From Enterococcus canintestini (GTDB lineage Bacteria > Bacillota > Bacilli > Lactobacillales > Enterococcaceae): a stretch of 64,000 bases of DNA. The number at the start of each line of letters is the position of its first letter. The stretch's first letter is position 1. Of the stretch, positions 22,291-30,710 are shown piece after piece. The stretch spans positions 1 through 64,000 of the forward strand of contig NZ_JXKG01000014.1 in the NCBI RefSeq assembly GCF_001885735.1, written 5' to 3'. A program made the position numbers and the translations under genes. A model generated the notes under the pieces. That model was not told the DNA's origin, did no database searches, and was given only the letters and a program-made list of their open reading frames with translations.

Positions 22291-24096
22291 ATGTACGCAT
22301 TAACCTGGGATTTAGACAGTATTTTCCCCGGCGGTAGCCAATCAAAAGAACTTACTGCGCGGATGGATCTTTTGGCAGAACAATTAAACGAGTACCAAAC
22401 CAAAGTTAAAAACTTTGCTGTAAAAGATGACGCAGTAGCAGAAAACCTAACGAATCTCTTAAATTTACGAGAAAAAATCGCCAACGGTTTTTCACAATGC
22501 AGTTCGTTTTTAAACGCCTTGATGTCTGCTGATGTTACAGATGTCGATGCCAAAATCCGTTACAGCAAATTAACAACTTTGTCTCCAATTTTTCAATTAA
22601 GTGAAACCATTTTAGCTAAAAAATTCACCGAAATTGACGATGAAAACTGGGCATCACTTTTAGAAAAAGATACTTTAAAAACGGTCGCTTTTCGTTTAAG
22701 CGAAATTCGTCGCGACGGTAACGAATTATTATCAGAAGAAGCAGAAAACATTATTAACACCTTATCTTTAGACGGCTTAAATGCTTGGAGTCAACACTAC
22801 GACACCTTAGTTGCGACTATTGAAATTCCATTTACTGATGAAAATGGTAAATTGCAACAATTATCTGCAGGACAAGCATTCAATAAAATGATGGGAGATC
22901 CTAATCCTGAGGTGCGGGCAACATTATTTGCCACTTGGGAAAAGGTCTGGGGTGAAAAAGCCGAATTATTTGGCGACACTTTAAATCACTTAGATGGTTT
23001 CCGTTTATCTACCTATAAATTACACGGCATAACTGATTATTTAAAACAACCTTTGGAATATAACCGCATGTCAAAAGCAACTTTAGATGCAATGTGGTCT
23101 ACGATTCAAAAAAATAAACAACCAATCGTCGACTTTTTAACACGTAAAGCGCAATTATTCGGCAAAGAAAAAATGGAATGGCAAGATCAAGATGCACCAA
23201 TTATTTTAGATGGTATGAAAGAACGTACTTTCACCTATGACGAAGCTGCGGCTTTCATCTTGGAAAATTTCCGCAAATTTAGTCCTAAAATGGCAGATTT
23301 TGCTCAAATGGCATTTGAAAAAAGTTGGATTGAAGCAGAAGATCGCCCCGGCAAACGTCCTGGTGGTTACTGTACTGAATTACCTGAAACACAAGAATCA
23401 CGTATTTTCATGACATACAGTAACTCCATTAATGAAGTTGCTACTTTAGCCCACGAATTAGGCCATGCTTTTCATAGCAGTGTTTTATGGGACATCCCTC
23501 GTCTAAACCAAGATTACGCGATGAATGTTGCCGAAACTGCCAGCACTTTTGCGGAATTAATCGTAGCCGACGCTACATTAAAAGGAGCCACTTCAAAAGC
23601 AGAAAAAATCAATTTATTAGACGCTAAAATGCAAAACGCGATTGCAATGTTTATGAACATTCACGCTCGTTTTATTTTTGAAAATGATTTTTACACTGCT
23701 CGTCAACAAGGGCTAGTCGCACCAGAAAAAATTACCGAAATGATGACTGCAGCTCAAAAAGAAGCCTATGCCGACGGTCTAGCAACATATCACCCTCATT
23801 TTTGGGCCGCAAAATTGCACTTCTTTATTGATGATGTGCCATTTTATAATTTCCCTTATACTTTTGGCTATTTATTCAGCATGGGAATTTACGCTCAAGC
23901 AATGAAAAGCGATGGCAATTTTGAAGATCAATACATTGCATTATTACGTGATACAGCAGCCATGACCACTGAAGAATTGGCGCAAAAACATTTAAACGTC
24001 GATTTAACCAAACCAGACTTTTGGCAAGCAGGAATTGATATGGTCTTACATGATATTGCTGACTTTATGGACTTAACTAAAGAATATGTAGAATAA
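22291..24096 (+). CDS. pepF: Oligoendopeptidase F, M3 family
   Basis: Cytosolic zinc metallopeptidase that cuts short peptides. The protein has the zinc motif HELGHAFHS near residue 388, with the third ligand glutamate in NVAETASTFAE about 28 residues on. Length (601 residues) is normal. I chose ATG at 22291 (MYALTWDLDS) over an in-frame GTG at 22282, because AGAAAGAAG lies at better spacing for the ATG and the family begins near this point. Monocistronic, followed by a strong terminator. Confidence 0.94.
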   Translation: MYALTWDLDSIFPGGSQSKELTARMDLLAEQLNEYQTKVKNFAVKDDAVAENLTNLLNLREKIANGFSQCSSFLNALMSADVTDVDAKIRYSKLTTLSPIFQLSETILAKKFTEIDDENWASLLEKDTLKTVAFRLSEIRRDGNELLSEEAENIINTLSLDGLNAWSQHYDTLVATIEIPFTDENGKLQQLSAGQAFNKMMGDPNPEVRATLFATWEKVWGEKAELFGDTLNHLDGFRLSTYKLHGITDYLKQPLEYNRMSKATLDAMWSTIQKNKQPIVDFLTRKAQLFGKEKMEWQDQDAPIILDGMKERTFTYDEAAAFILENFRKFSPKMADFAQMAFEKSWIEAEDRPGKRPGGYCTELPETQESRIFMTYSNSINEVATLAHELGHAFHSSVLWDIPRLNQDYAMNVAETASTFAELIVADATLKGATSKAEKINLLDAKMQNAIAMFMNIHARFIFENDFYTARQQGLVAPEKITEMMTAAQKEAYADGLATYHPHFWAAKLHFFIDDVPFYNFPYTFGYLFSMGIYAQAMKSDGNFEDQYIALLRDTAAMTTEELAQKHLNVDLTKPDFWQAGIDMVLHDIADFMDLTKEYVE

Positions 24097-24115
24097 TGAT
24101 GATTACTTTTCTTTT

Positions 24116-24146
24116 ACACACGCCTTTTTGGGCGTGTGTTTTTTTC
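24116..24146 (+). terminator. Terminator of pepF
   Basis: Nine-base GC-rich stem ACACACGCC / GGCGTGTGT with a T5 loop region and T7 tail. Confidence 0.94.
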
Positions 24147-24149
24147 CAT

Positions 24150-24180
24150 CAAAAAAGCAGACCTTCAATCATGTCTGCTA
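24150..24180 (-). terminator. Terminator of queT
   Basis: Stem AGCAGAC / GTCTGCT with a ten-base loop, followed on the minus strand by T6, just after the queT stop. It is back to back with the pepF terminator. Confidence 0.88.
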
Positions 24181-24189
24181 AAATAGTAA

Positions 24190-24702
24190 TTATTTCGTTA
24201 AATCGATTTTTTGTCCTACTTGATACAAGATAATACCGCCAATTGCCATCGATAAGAATTCACCGACAGCAATATATCCCCAATTAAGCCAAAATGGCAT
24301 TTGATATAAAATCGTCAGTTGTCCTGCAACTGTAAACATGGAAAAAGCAAATAAAAGCGTCGTGATGGCTATTTTTACCCTCATGTCAGTAAAACGCGCA
24401 GATACTTTGCGACAAATAAGCAACACGAAAAACGTGCAGACACTCCCGACAACAACATCGATGATCCCATTTGGCGAGGCAATATTGGCAATGGCGCATC
24501 CAATCGTCACCGACCATACATAGCGTTTGTTGTATAAAGCCAAAAAGTTGAACATTTCAGCTACGCGTAACTGCACTTGTCCAAAACTAAAGGGAGCTAA
24601 AAAAACCGTAATGACCACATACAATGCCGCGACCATCGCCATTTTAGCAATTTCATCTGTTGTCCAGTGAACTGAACGTATTTTTTTAATTTGATTATCC
24701 AT
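24190..24702 (-). CDS. queT: Queuosine precursor ECF transporter S component QueT
   Basis: 170-residue integral membrane protein with about five to six helices, of the QueT (DUF988/COG4708) family. These act as the substrate-binding S component of an energy-coupling-factor transporter for a queuosine precursor. Visible signatures are ALYVVITVFLAPFSFGQVQL, RVAEMFNFLALYNKRYVW and ANIASPNGIIDVVVGS. The energising ECF module is not in this window. The preQ1-II riboswitch directly upstream supports both substrate and regulation. Cells with this gene but no de novo pathway salvage the base. Confidence 0.93.
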   Translation of the reverse strand: MDNQIKKIRSVHWTTDEIAKMAMVAALYVVITVFLAPFSFGQVQLRVAEMFNFLALYNKRYVWSVTIGCAIANIASPNGIIDVVVGSVCTFFVLLICRKVSARFTDMRVKIAITTLLFAFSMFTVAGQLTILYQMPFWLNWGYIAVGEFLSMAIGGIILYQVGQKIDLTK

Positions 24703-24707
24703 TTTTT

Positions 24708-24785
24708 CTCTCCTTTACAAGGTATAAGACCTTGGTAATAAGCTGCACCCAAAGGATTGAAGTGGTGCAGTGGGAAATCTTCCCT
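24708..24785 (-). promoter_or_regulatory. preQ1-II riboswitch (COG4708 RNA) controlling queT
   Basis: Read on the minus strand, an accessory hairpin GGGAAGATTTCCC (24784-24772) is followed by the main hairpin CTGCACC / GGTGCAG (24770-24764 with 24749-24743). Its loop carries TCCTTT. After CTTATTAC there is a small hairpin CAAGG / CCTTG (24734-24718). The element ends with AAAGGAG, the queT ribosome binding site, at 24716-24710. TCCTTT in the loop can pair with AAAGGA, giving the pseudoknot that hides the ribosome binding site when preQ1 is bound. This matches the known preQ1-II architecture, typical of Streptococcaceae and relatives. Confidence 0.88.
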
Positions 24786-24856
24786 GACTCTAACTATAGC
24801 AAATACTCCCCGTAATGCAATACTAATTTTAGCAGGAGTTAACTGCCAATAAATTT

Positions 24857-25612
24857 TTATTTCAATAACCAACCGCCATCAATTGGTACGATATTCCCTT
24901 GTAAATAACGCGCTTTAGCACTAGCTAAAAATAAGGTCAAATCAGCAACTTCTTCTGGTTGAGCCCAGCGTTTTACGGGCGTTTCGTTGGCTACCCAAGT
25001 TGCCATTTTACCATCACCGGCAAAGTCGGCAGCATTCATCGGTGTTTGAATCGCCCCTGGCGCAATCCCGACAACGTGCACATTTTCAGCATAATCTAAA
25101 GCGAGTTGTTTTGTAAAACCCGCAATCGCGTGTTTACTACTGGTATAACTAATCCCGCCTCCACCTGCGATTAAACTTGCAATCGAACACATATTAATAA
25201 CAGTGCCTTTGGTTGCAATTAAAGTTGGTAAAACAGCTTTGGTAATATAGTAAATACTATTTAAGTTAGTTGCAAAAATTTCTTGCCATAATGCATCATC
25301 TGTTTCAAGTAAAGGTTTATAGTCATCCAATTTACCCGTAGTATTTAATAAAATATCAATTTTACCAAAATTATCTAAACATTTTTCTACGGCTTTTAAG
25401 CAGTCAGCTTTTTGGGCGACATCTCCTACAAAACCAATAAAACGACTGCCAAACCTCGTGAACTGACTAGAAAAATCCGGCTGGATATCCATACCAAACA
25501 CCTGAGCGCCAGCCTGTAAAAATGCTTGTGCCTGCGCGCGACCAATCCCAGAAGCTGCGCCTGTCACAAAAACCACTTGATCTACAAATTCACTTTGACT
25601 ATAGTCTGTCAT
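24857..25612 (-). CDS. SDR-family NAD(P)-dependent oxidoreductase
   Basis: Short-chain dehydrogenase of 251 residues with unknown substrate. The cofactor motif TGAASGIGRAQ lies near the N-terminus, the active-site YTSSKHA near residue 155, and the family end pattern GNIVPIDGGW at the C-terminus. ATG at 25612 overlaps the stop of the upstream DUF2829 gene by ATGA, so translation is probably coupled; an in-frame TTG at 25627 is less likely. D39 in GMDIQPD after the nucleotide-binding fold hints at NAD rather than NADP preference, an inference from general SDR rules. Confidence 0.88.
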   Translation of the reverse strand: MTDYSQSEFVDQVVFVTGAASGIGRAQAQAFLQAGAQVFGMDIQPDFSSQFTRFGSRFIGFVGDVAQKADCLKAVEKCLDNFGKIDILLNTTGKLDDYKPLLETDDALWQEIFATNLNSIYYITKAVLPTLIATKGTVINMCSIASLIAGGGGISYTSSKHAIAGFTKQLALDYAENVHVVGIAPGAIQTPMNAADFAGDGKMATWVANETPVKRWAQPEEVADLTLFLASAKARYLQGNIVPIDGGWLLK

Positions 25613-25830
25613 TTTACAATTGCCCAATCATTAGCCAAAATATCACATACAGTCGGTGCAAAACTTGAAAAACCTTCGTCTGCTGTTTTAATCAAAAAAT
25701 AAGGTGTCACAGGTGCTCCATCATAAGTCTGCTCTTCCACCAAAGTCACATACAACTCAAAACCACTCCAGCCTTTGCGAATAATTTTTTCACCTTTTTT
25801 TAAATGCGGTAAAATTTCTTCAAATGTCAT
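25609..25830 (-). CDS. DUF2829-domain protein (Tad2-like fold)
   Basis: 73-residue protein matching the whole DUF2829 domain: FEEILPHLKKGEKIIRKGW at the start, LYVTLVEEQTYDG in the middle and CDILANDWAIV at the end. Phage DUF2829 proteins include Tad2, which sequesters the Thoeris signalling nucleotide; chromosomal members are common in Firmicutes and their role is unclear. This one overlaps an SDR gene by four bases and has no phage genes around it. Domain call is fairly sure; an anti-Thoeris role is only a possibility. Confidence 0.82.
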   Translation of the reverse strand: MTFEEILPHLKKGEKIIRKGWSGFELYVTLVEEQTYDGAPVTPYFLIKTADEGFSSFAPTVCDILANDWAIVK

Positions 25831-26040
25831 AATCCATCTCTCCGTATCTTAATCTTTTGAACTTTTCCGTAAGTGATAATCCAGCAAAATACGCGGGTTT
25901 ACTCCTTCAAGCAACCACTATAACGCTTAAAGCTACTTCATAAGCGAATAAATAATTATCTTGCAATAAATCAAACCTACTGTAAAAGTTCATGTCAAAT
26001 TTTCCCTTTTTACTTTAGCACGCTTTATACCACTTGACTA

Positions 26041-26610
26041 CTAGAAAAGCGAAATGAACTCGCCCAGCTCTCAAGCAATAAGACGAAATCGGAATAAATT
26101 TTCTCTTTAATTTCTTACGATTTTGGCTTATTGCCGTAGAGAGCTAGTTCATGAAGCTAGATCTAAAGAAAAGCAAAACAAACGTGGGTAACTCTCAAGT
26201 AATAAGATGGAATTTTAATAAATTGCTTTCCAAATTTCTTCAAATTTCAGCTTATTACCGTAGAGAGTTCGTTTGTGTGCTAGATCAAAGAAAAGCTAAA
26301 GGCAGTGGGTAACTCTTTGGAAAAATCTCAGAAATTTGATTTCTGGTGCTCTTTGCCAGAAACTAATTTTTGAATTTTTCCCGAAGAGTTGCTGACTGTG
26401 CTGGATCACAGAAAAGCGAAATGAACTCGCCCAGCTCTCAAGCAATAAGACGAAATCGGAATAAATTTTCTTTTTAATTTCTTACGATTTTGGCTTATTG
26501 CCGTAGAGAGCTAGTTCATGAAGCTAGACAATAAGAAAAGCAAAACAAACTCGCCCAGCTCTCAAGCAATAAGACGAAATCTTGTTAAATTGTTCTCCAA
26601 GCTAAAAACC
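26041..26610. repeat. Tandem array of about 4.5 imperfect palindromic units, family A
   Basis: Each unit is about 121 bp and imperfectly palindromic. The left arm runs CTAG..AAGC..AATGAACT..AGCTCTC..GCAATAAG.CGAAATC. The right arm runs GATTTTGGCTTATTGCCGTAGAGAGCTAGTTCATGAAGCTAG. Units start at about 26041, 26164, 26285, 26407 and 26527; the last is cut after its left arm. Units one and four are nearly identical, unit two is diverged, and unit three keeps only the outer organisation with a different core. The array fills most of the 830-bp gap between the DUF2829 gene and the SagA-like gene; no ORF is supported there. Confidence 0.85.
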
Positions 26611-26612
26611 GA

Positions 26613-26647
26613 TAAAAAAACACGACCTTCAAAATGAAGATCGTGTC
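26613..26647 (-). terminator. Terminator of the SagA-like gene
   Basis: Stem GACACGATCTTCA / TGAAGGTCGTGT with a short loop and T7 on the minus strand, just after the stop codon and abutting the repeat array. Confidence 0.92.
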
Positions 26648-26660
26648 AAAGTCTTATTGA

Positions 26661-28058
26661 TTACATCCGTACTGCAAATTGTGGTGCGTAGTTAGAAACA
26701 GAGCTAATTGAAACTGATTGACCAGGTTGTGGTGCGTGGATATAACTACCGCCACCCATAGCAAGCGCTACGTGATATGAACTACCTGGTGAACCCCAGA
26801 AGTATAAGTCACCAGCTTGTGCTTGGCTCACTGGAATAATAGTCCCTGCTTTTTCTTGTGGTACAGTCCAACCACCGATTTCACGACCTGCTGCATGTTT
26901 GTATACGTACCAAACAAAACCTGAACAGTCAAAGCCAGATGGTGATTTTCCACCCCATACATAAGGAACACCAATAAATTGTTGTGCGTAACCTACAACA
27001 CCGCCACCTGAAGGCGCTGGGATATTTGGTTTTGGAATTTCTGGTTTTGGTGTTTCAGAAGAAGAAGAACCGTTACCACTATTCCCACTATTACCAGTAG
27101 ATGAACCTGTATTGTTACTATTACCGGCATTTGATGAACCAGAATTACCATTATTGTTTGTGTTATTTGATGAGCTTGAACCTGAACCTGAGTTACCAGT
27201 CGCACTACTTGAAGAACCTGTTGAACTTGAAGTTTGACCAGATTCATTGGCTACAGGCGCTTGACTTGATGAACTTGAGTCCGTTGCAGTTTCAGACACA
27301 GCATCTTGGGCTGCTTGTTCTTGTGCTTGTTGACGTGCAGCTTCCGCTTGTCTTTCTTGTTGGCGAATACGTGCTTGTTCTGCTTCTGCTTCTTGTTTTT
27401 CTTTTTCTAAACTAGCTTTTTGACCTTCAGCAGTATTTTGTTGTAAAGCAAGATCTGCTTTCATTGCATTTAAATCTGCTTGTTTTCCTTGAACTTCTGC
27501 TTTTTGGCTTTCAAGTTCAACTTGATTGGCTTGAATTTGCGCTAATTTTTTGTCGTTTTCAGCTTTTTTGTCTTCGACGGCTTTTTTATCCGCTTTTTGT
27601 TGTTTTACTAAATCGTTATTGGCTTTGACAATTGTTGTCATGGCTTGAACCCGGCCAATGGCATCTGTTAATGAATCTGATTCCACAACAGCATCGATAA
27701 AGTTTGTACTTTGTCCGTTCACTTGTACGTCACGGGCTTGTTTTTTGATTGCATCTTCGCGTTTTGCAATCCGTTCTTTTAATGTTGCAATTTCTTTTTG
27801 CAATTTTTGTGTTGCTTTATTTAATTTTACTTGATCTTTTACTAAGCTCTCAGCTTTTGTTGTAATGGCAGCAACTTCGCTTTCAAGTGCATCGATTTGC
27901 GCTTGAGCACTAGCTTGTTGGCCTTTCAAGTCATTGATTACTTTATCTTGATTTTCAATTTTTTGATCGATAGTATCTGCCGCGGCTACGCTGGGAGCTG
28001 CAACTGCTGTAAGTGTTAATGAGCAAACTAATAATGCTGATAACAAACTCTTCTTCAC
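26661..28058 (-). CDS. Secreted NlpC/P60 peptidoglycan endopeptidase, SagA-like
   Basis: Exported muropeptide hydrolase of 465 residues. It has a signal peptide (about 1-27, ending VAAPSVAAAD), a long coiled-coil region (about 28-245, rich in Lys/Glu/Gln/Ala), a Ser/Asn/Gly-rich low-complexity linker (about 250-335) and a C-terminal NlpC/P60 domain. The catalytic cysteine is in GFDCSGFVW near residue 378, the histidine in YHVALAMGGG near 428, and a third polar residue in YIHAPQPG. This is the architecture of E. faecium SagA and the PcsB/CwlO-type hydrolases needed for daughter cell separation. The linker suggests length variation between strains. Monocistronic. Confidence 0.94.
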   Translation of the reverse strand: MKKSLLSALLVCSLTLTAVAAPSVAAADTIDQKIENQDKVINDLKGQQASAQAQIDALESEVAAITTKAESLVKDQVKLNKATQKLQKEIATLKERIAKREDAIKKQARDVQVNGQSTNFIDAVVESDSLTDAIGRVQAMTTIVKANNDLVKQQKADKKAVEDKKAENDKKLAQIQANQVELESQKAEVQGKQADLNAMKADLALQQNTAEGQKASLEKEKQEAEAEQARIRQQERQAEAARQQAQEQAAQDAVSETATDSSSSSQAPVANESGQTSSSTGSSSSATGNSGSGSSSSNNTNNNGNSGSSNAGNSNNTGSSTGNSGNSGNGSSSSETPKPEIPKPNIPAPSGGGVVGYAQQFIGVPYVWGGKSPSGFDCSGFVWYVYKHAAGREIGGWTVPQEKAGTIIPVSQAQAGDLYFWGSPGSSYHVALAMGGGSYIHAPQPGQSVSISSVSNYAPQFAVRM

Positions 28059-28228
28059 TCTTCATTCCTCCGACTGGCTAACTTTGAATTTTTTCTAAAC
28101 TATTCGAGAATTTTTTTAGACCTTTCCCGACGACATGAAAATTGTAACACAGCGATATGACATTCAGATAAATGAAATGTTACAAGTTTGTTTCAAATGG
28201 ACTTTTTTGTATGACAAATTCGTTCGTA

Positions 28229-28346
28229 TAAAAAGCTAAAAGATCAGCTTAGCTTTCAAGCACTAAGCAAAATTTCAATTCATTATCTTTTCATTTCTTA
28301 TGACTTAACTTAACTAACGTAGAAAGTTCATTCGCATTGCCATAAA
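28229..28346. repeat. Diverged copy of the family A palindromic repeat
   Basis: A decayed unit: AAAAGCTAAAAGATCAGCTT, AGCTTTCAAGCACTAAGC in the left half; CTTAACTTAACTAACGTAGAAAGTTCATTCGC in the right half. The order matches family A units. It lies in the 359-bp gap between the SagA-like gene and mreD, which otherwise appears to hold only the SagA-like promoter region (28059-28228). Confidence 0.5.
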
Positions 28347-28399
28347 CTAAGACCTTAATCCGCCCACTGTACCACTTATAAAAACAATTTATTAGCCAC

Positions 28400-28446
28400 A
28401 AAAAAACCTTCAAGAAACTATTTGATAACAAATAATTTCTTGAAGG
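28400..28446 (-). terminator. Terminator overlapping the 3' end of mreD
   Basis: On the minus strand CCTTCAAGAAATTATTTG pairs with CAAATAGTTTCTTGAAGG, followed by T7. The stem includes the last codons and the stop codon of mreD, so part of the terminator is translated. Confidence 0.9.
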
Positions 28447-28927
28447 GAAAGATAAAGATAATGAATAAAAGCATATTAATTAATAACGTTGGCCCTAAAA
28501 AACGACTGATAAAAAATGTATCACTCACATCAGCTAATTTAAAGAGCATTTGAATACCCAAGGTTACCAGTTCAAAAAAAGTCACAAAGATAATCATGCC
28601 AAAAAACATGGTAAAAACGTTGCGGTATAACGTATCTGCCAAGGCGTACATCAGCCAAACACTCAATGGTAACGCGACTGTATAAATGCCTAAAACCCCA
28701 ACATAATACATATCAAATAACAAACCTAAAACTATTGCCGTAATCACCATATAGCGTTTGGATAACACCATACAGCCACACAAGACTCCTAGTAAAAGTA
28801 AATGGGCATTGGCGATATAATAATTACGACTCCAATTTTCCAATAAGCGCGTAAACTGACCATCTAGTAACATTAGGATAAAAAACGTTGGCGCAGCGTA
28901 GTACTTTACTGTATCTTTTGTAAGCAT
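28418..28927 (-). CDS. mreD: Rod shape-determining protein MreD
   Basis: Membrane protein of 169 residues with five to six helices, partner of MreC in peripheral peptidoglycan synthesis. Family features include FDMYYVGVLGIYTVALPL (residues near 92-110). Its ATG overlaps the mreC stop by one base (TAATG). No mreB lies nearby, which is usual in cocci that keep MreC and MreD only. The 3' end overlaps its own terminator. Confidence 0.9.
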   Translation of the reverse strand: MLTKDTVKYYAAPTFFILMLLDGQFTRLLENWSRNYYIANAHLLLLGVLCGCMVLSKRYMVITAIVLGLLFDMYYVGVLGIYTVALPLSVWLMYALADTLYRNVFTMFFGMIIFVTFFELVTLGIQMLFKLADVSDTFFISRFLGPTLLINMLLFIIFIFPFKKLFVIK

Positions 28928-29787
28928 TACTCGCTATCACCTGCCGCTCTTTTCACCACAGTCACAACAGACATATCATACATATCAGCATAAGGTTTCA
29001 CATAAACTTGTTTATCTAAACCATAATCATCAGATTTTGATTCAACCACGGTTCCTACTGGTAAATCTGCTGGTGAATTTCCCCCTAAGCCTGAAGTTTG
29101 TACAACATCGCCTGCTTTTAATTTTTTCTCACCTGTCAATTGGTTCACGATTAAAGTGCCCGTTTTTTCATCGTAATTGCGCAATAGGCCGAAAGTTTCC
29201 CCTTCTTTACCCGAGATACGCACTGGAAAATGATCGGAGTTTTGGTTGGCAGAAGTTAGCAATTCAACTTTAGCAGAAGTTAAATTGACTTCGATAACGC
29301 GACCAACTAAACCTTTTTGCGATAATACCGCCATATTGATTTTCAACCCATCTTTGGAGCCTTTATCAATGACTAACATATCTTGCCAGGCATCCGGCGA
29401 GCGGGTAATCACATTGGCGGATACTTTTTCAAAGTCTGTTAGTGTTTCGTTTAACTTTAGTTCTGCTTGTAATTTTTTAATTTCCCGTTCTTGATTTTTG
29501 GTCTTTTGGGCCAATTCATCATAAGAATCAATTTTATTTTTCAAGCGTTCATTTTCGCTATAAGTCACAAATAAATTTTGGACATTGCTAAACGTATTTT
29601 CAACAAATTTCACCGGTGCACTAATGACACGATCAACAATCGAAACACTGTCATTGGCAACAGATTGCGCCAAATTTGTTTTTTGATTATTTGCGCGTCT
29701 TGCCGCTGTAATGCTTATGACAGAGACTACGACAATGACTAAAATCAAGGTAATGATAATATTTTTATTTGGATTAAATTTCTTCAC
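28927..29787 (-). CDS. mreC: Rod shape-determining protein MreC
   Basis: Bitopic protein with an N-terminal membrane helix (IIITLILVIVVVSVISI), a coiled coil (about 60-100) and an extracellular beta-rich domain containing LVGRVIEV and GDVVQTSGLGG, typical of MreC. It scaffolds peripheral wall synthesis. I prefer GTG at 29787 (286 residues, VKKFNPNKN), seven bases after GAGGGG, over an in-frame GTG at 29817. A short hairpin (GCACGAT / ATCGTGC, 29814-29830) sits in the leader; its role is unknown. Confidence 0.92.
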   Translation of the reverse strand: MKKFNPNKNIIITLILVIVVVSVISITAARRANNQKTNLAQSVANDSVSIVDRVISAPVKFVENTFSNVQNLFVTYSENERLKNKIDSYDELAQKTKNQEREIKKLQAELKLNETLTDFEKVSANVITRSPDAWQDMLVIDKGSKDGLKINMAVLSQKGLVGRVIEVNLTSAKVELLTSANQNSDHFPVRISGKEGETFGLLRNYDEKTGTLIVNQLTGEKKLKAGDVVQTSGLGGNSPADLPVGTVVESKSDDYGLDKQVYVKPYADMYDMSVVTVVKRAAGDSE

Positions 29788-30042
29788 AAGTACACCCCTC
29801 AAGAAAAAAGCCGGCACGATTTTATCGTGCGACTGATAGTAATGATTTTACCACTAAAATCTTTTAAACAAAAGGCAGGGGGCGACTCTTAAGATATTTT
29901 TTGTAAAATCTTCTGCTTTTAGACAATTTATCGTTTTGCTATAATTTTTGTAAATTCCAACTGATTGTCATAATGCGCTAATTTGAAAAAAGAAATTGCT
30001 ACATCCGTCTTACTCTGCCCTAACTTACCTACTTTTTCCCAA

Positions 30043-30070
30043 CAAAAAAATCGGTTAAAAAAACCGATTT
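30043..30070 (-). terminator. Terminator of the rsgA-rpe-thiN operon
   Basis: Nine-base stem AAATCGGTT / AACCGATTT with a T-rich loop and T6 on the minus strand, touching the thiN stop codon. Confidence 0.9.
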
Positions 30071-30710
30071 AATCGCGACTTTGGATGACTGCAACGACAC
30101 CGCTAGTAAACTCTATTTCCGCTATATCCCCAACAAACTCATTACTAGCATAAGAAGTTGGTTGCAAGACGTCGACTTGTTGCAAAGTATATTTACTTTT
30201 AGTTAAGGTCAACTGGGAAACTGGCGTTAAACAGCAATAAGCTAAATACTTCATCCCAGAAATCTTCTTTATTATATGTTTTCCTGCTGGTAAATAACTC
30301 AAATGATTTTGATAATCACAAAGGGTAATCTGTTGCATAAAAGGAGCAAAACGCGGTTCTACTCCTAGCCAGATATTTGCTAGTAAGTGATCCAAGCGAC
30401 CGCCAGTCGCTCCAATCAAAGTAATTTGCGCCTCAGGATATTGGGTAAAGATAGAATGCAGTGCCAGTTGCGTATCCGTATCATCTTTTTCCGCCGCTGC
30501 TGTCACTACCGTTTCGGCTTTTTGAAAGACGAATTTTTTTTCCTCAGACGTTAAAGAGTCAAAATCTCCTACTGCCAAAGTGAGTTGTTTTTTTTGCTGC
30601 ACTAAAAAAAGAGCACCGCGGTCAATTCCGACGTAAAGATCAAAGGATTCTGCCATAATCGCTTGTGGCCACAGCTTTTTTTCTCCTCCGGCTACGAGTA
30701 AAACTTTCAT
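30069..30710 (-). CDS. thiN: Thiamine pyrophosphokinase
   Basis: Converts thiamine to thiamine diphosphate with ATP. The 213-residue protein has ALFLVQQKKQLTLAVGDFDS (with the metal-binding D-x-D), KDDTDTQLAL and GATGGRLDHLLAN, all diagnostic of ThiN. The ATG overlaps the rpe stop by four bases (ATGA). rsgA-rpe-thiN is a conserved Firmicutes gene group. It complements the ThiT importer found at 56863-57465. Confidence 0.95.
   Translation of the reverse strand: MKVLLVAGGEKKLWPQAIMAESFDLYVGIDRGALFLVQQKKQLTLAVGDFDSLTSEEKKFVFQKAETVVTAAAEKDDTDTQLALHSIFTQYPEAQITLIGATGGRLDHLLANIWLGVEPRFAPFMQQITLCDYQNHLSYLPAGKHIIKKISGMKYLAYCCLTPVSQLTLTKSKYTLQQVDVLQPTSYASNEFVGDIAEIEFTSGVVAVIQSRD

Noticed and set aside
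26041-26610. CRISPR array
   Set aside because: Units are about 121 bp and palindromic throughout, with no short identical repeats separated by unique spacers and no cas genes nearby.
27101-27415. Plus-strand ORF opposite the SagA-like linker
   Set aside because: It is the antisense shadow of a Ser/Asn/Gly-rich low-complexity region, which leaves the opposite frame open by composition.
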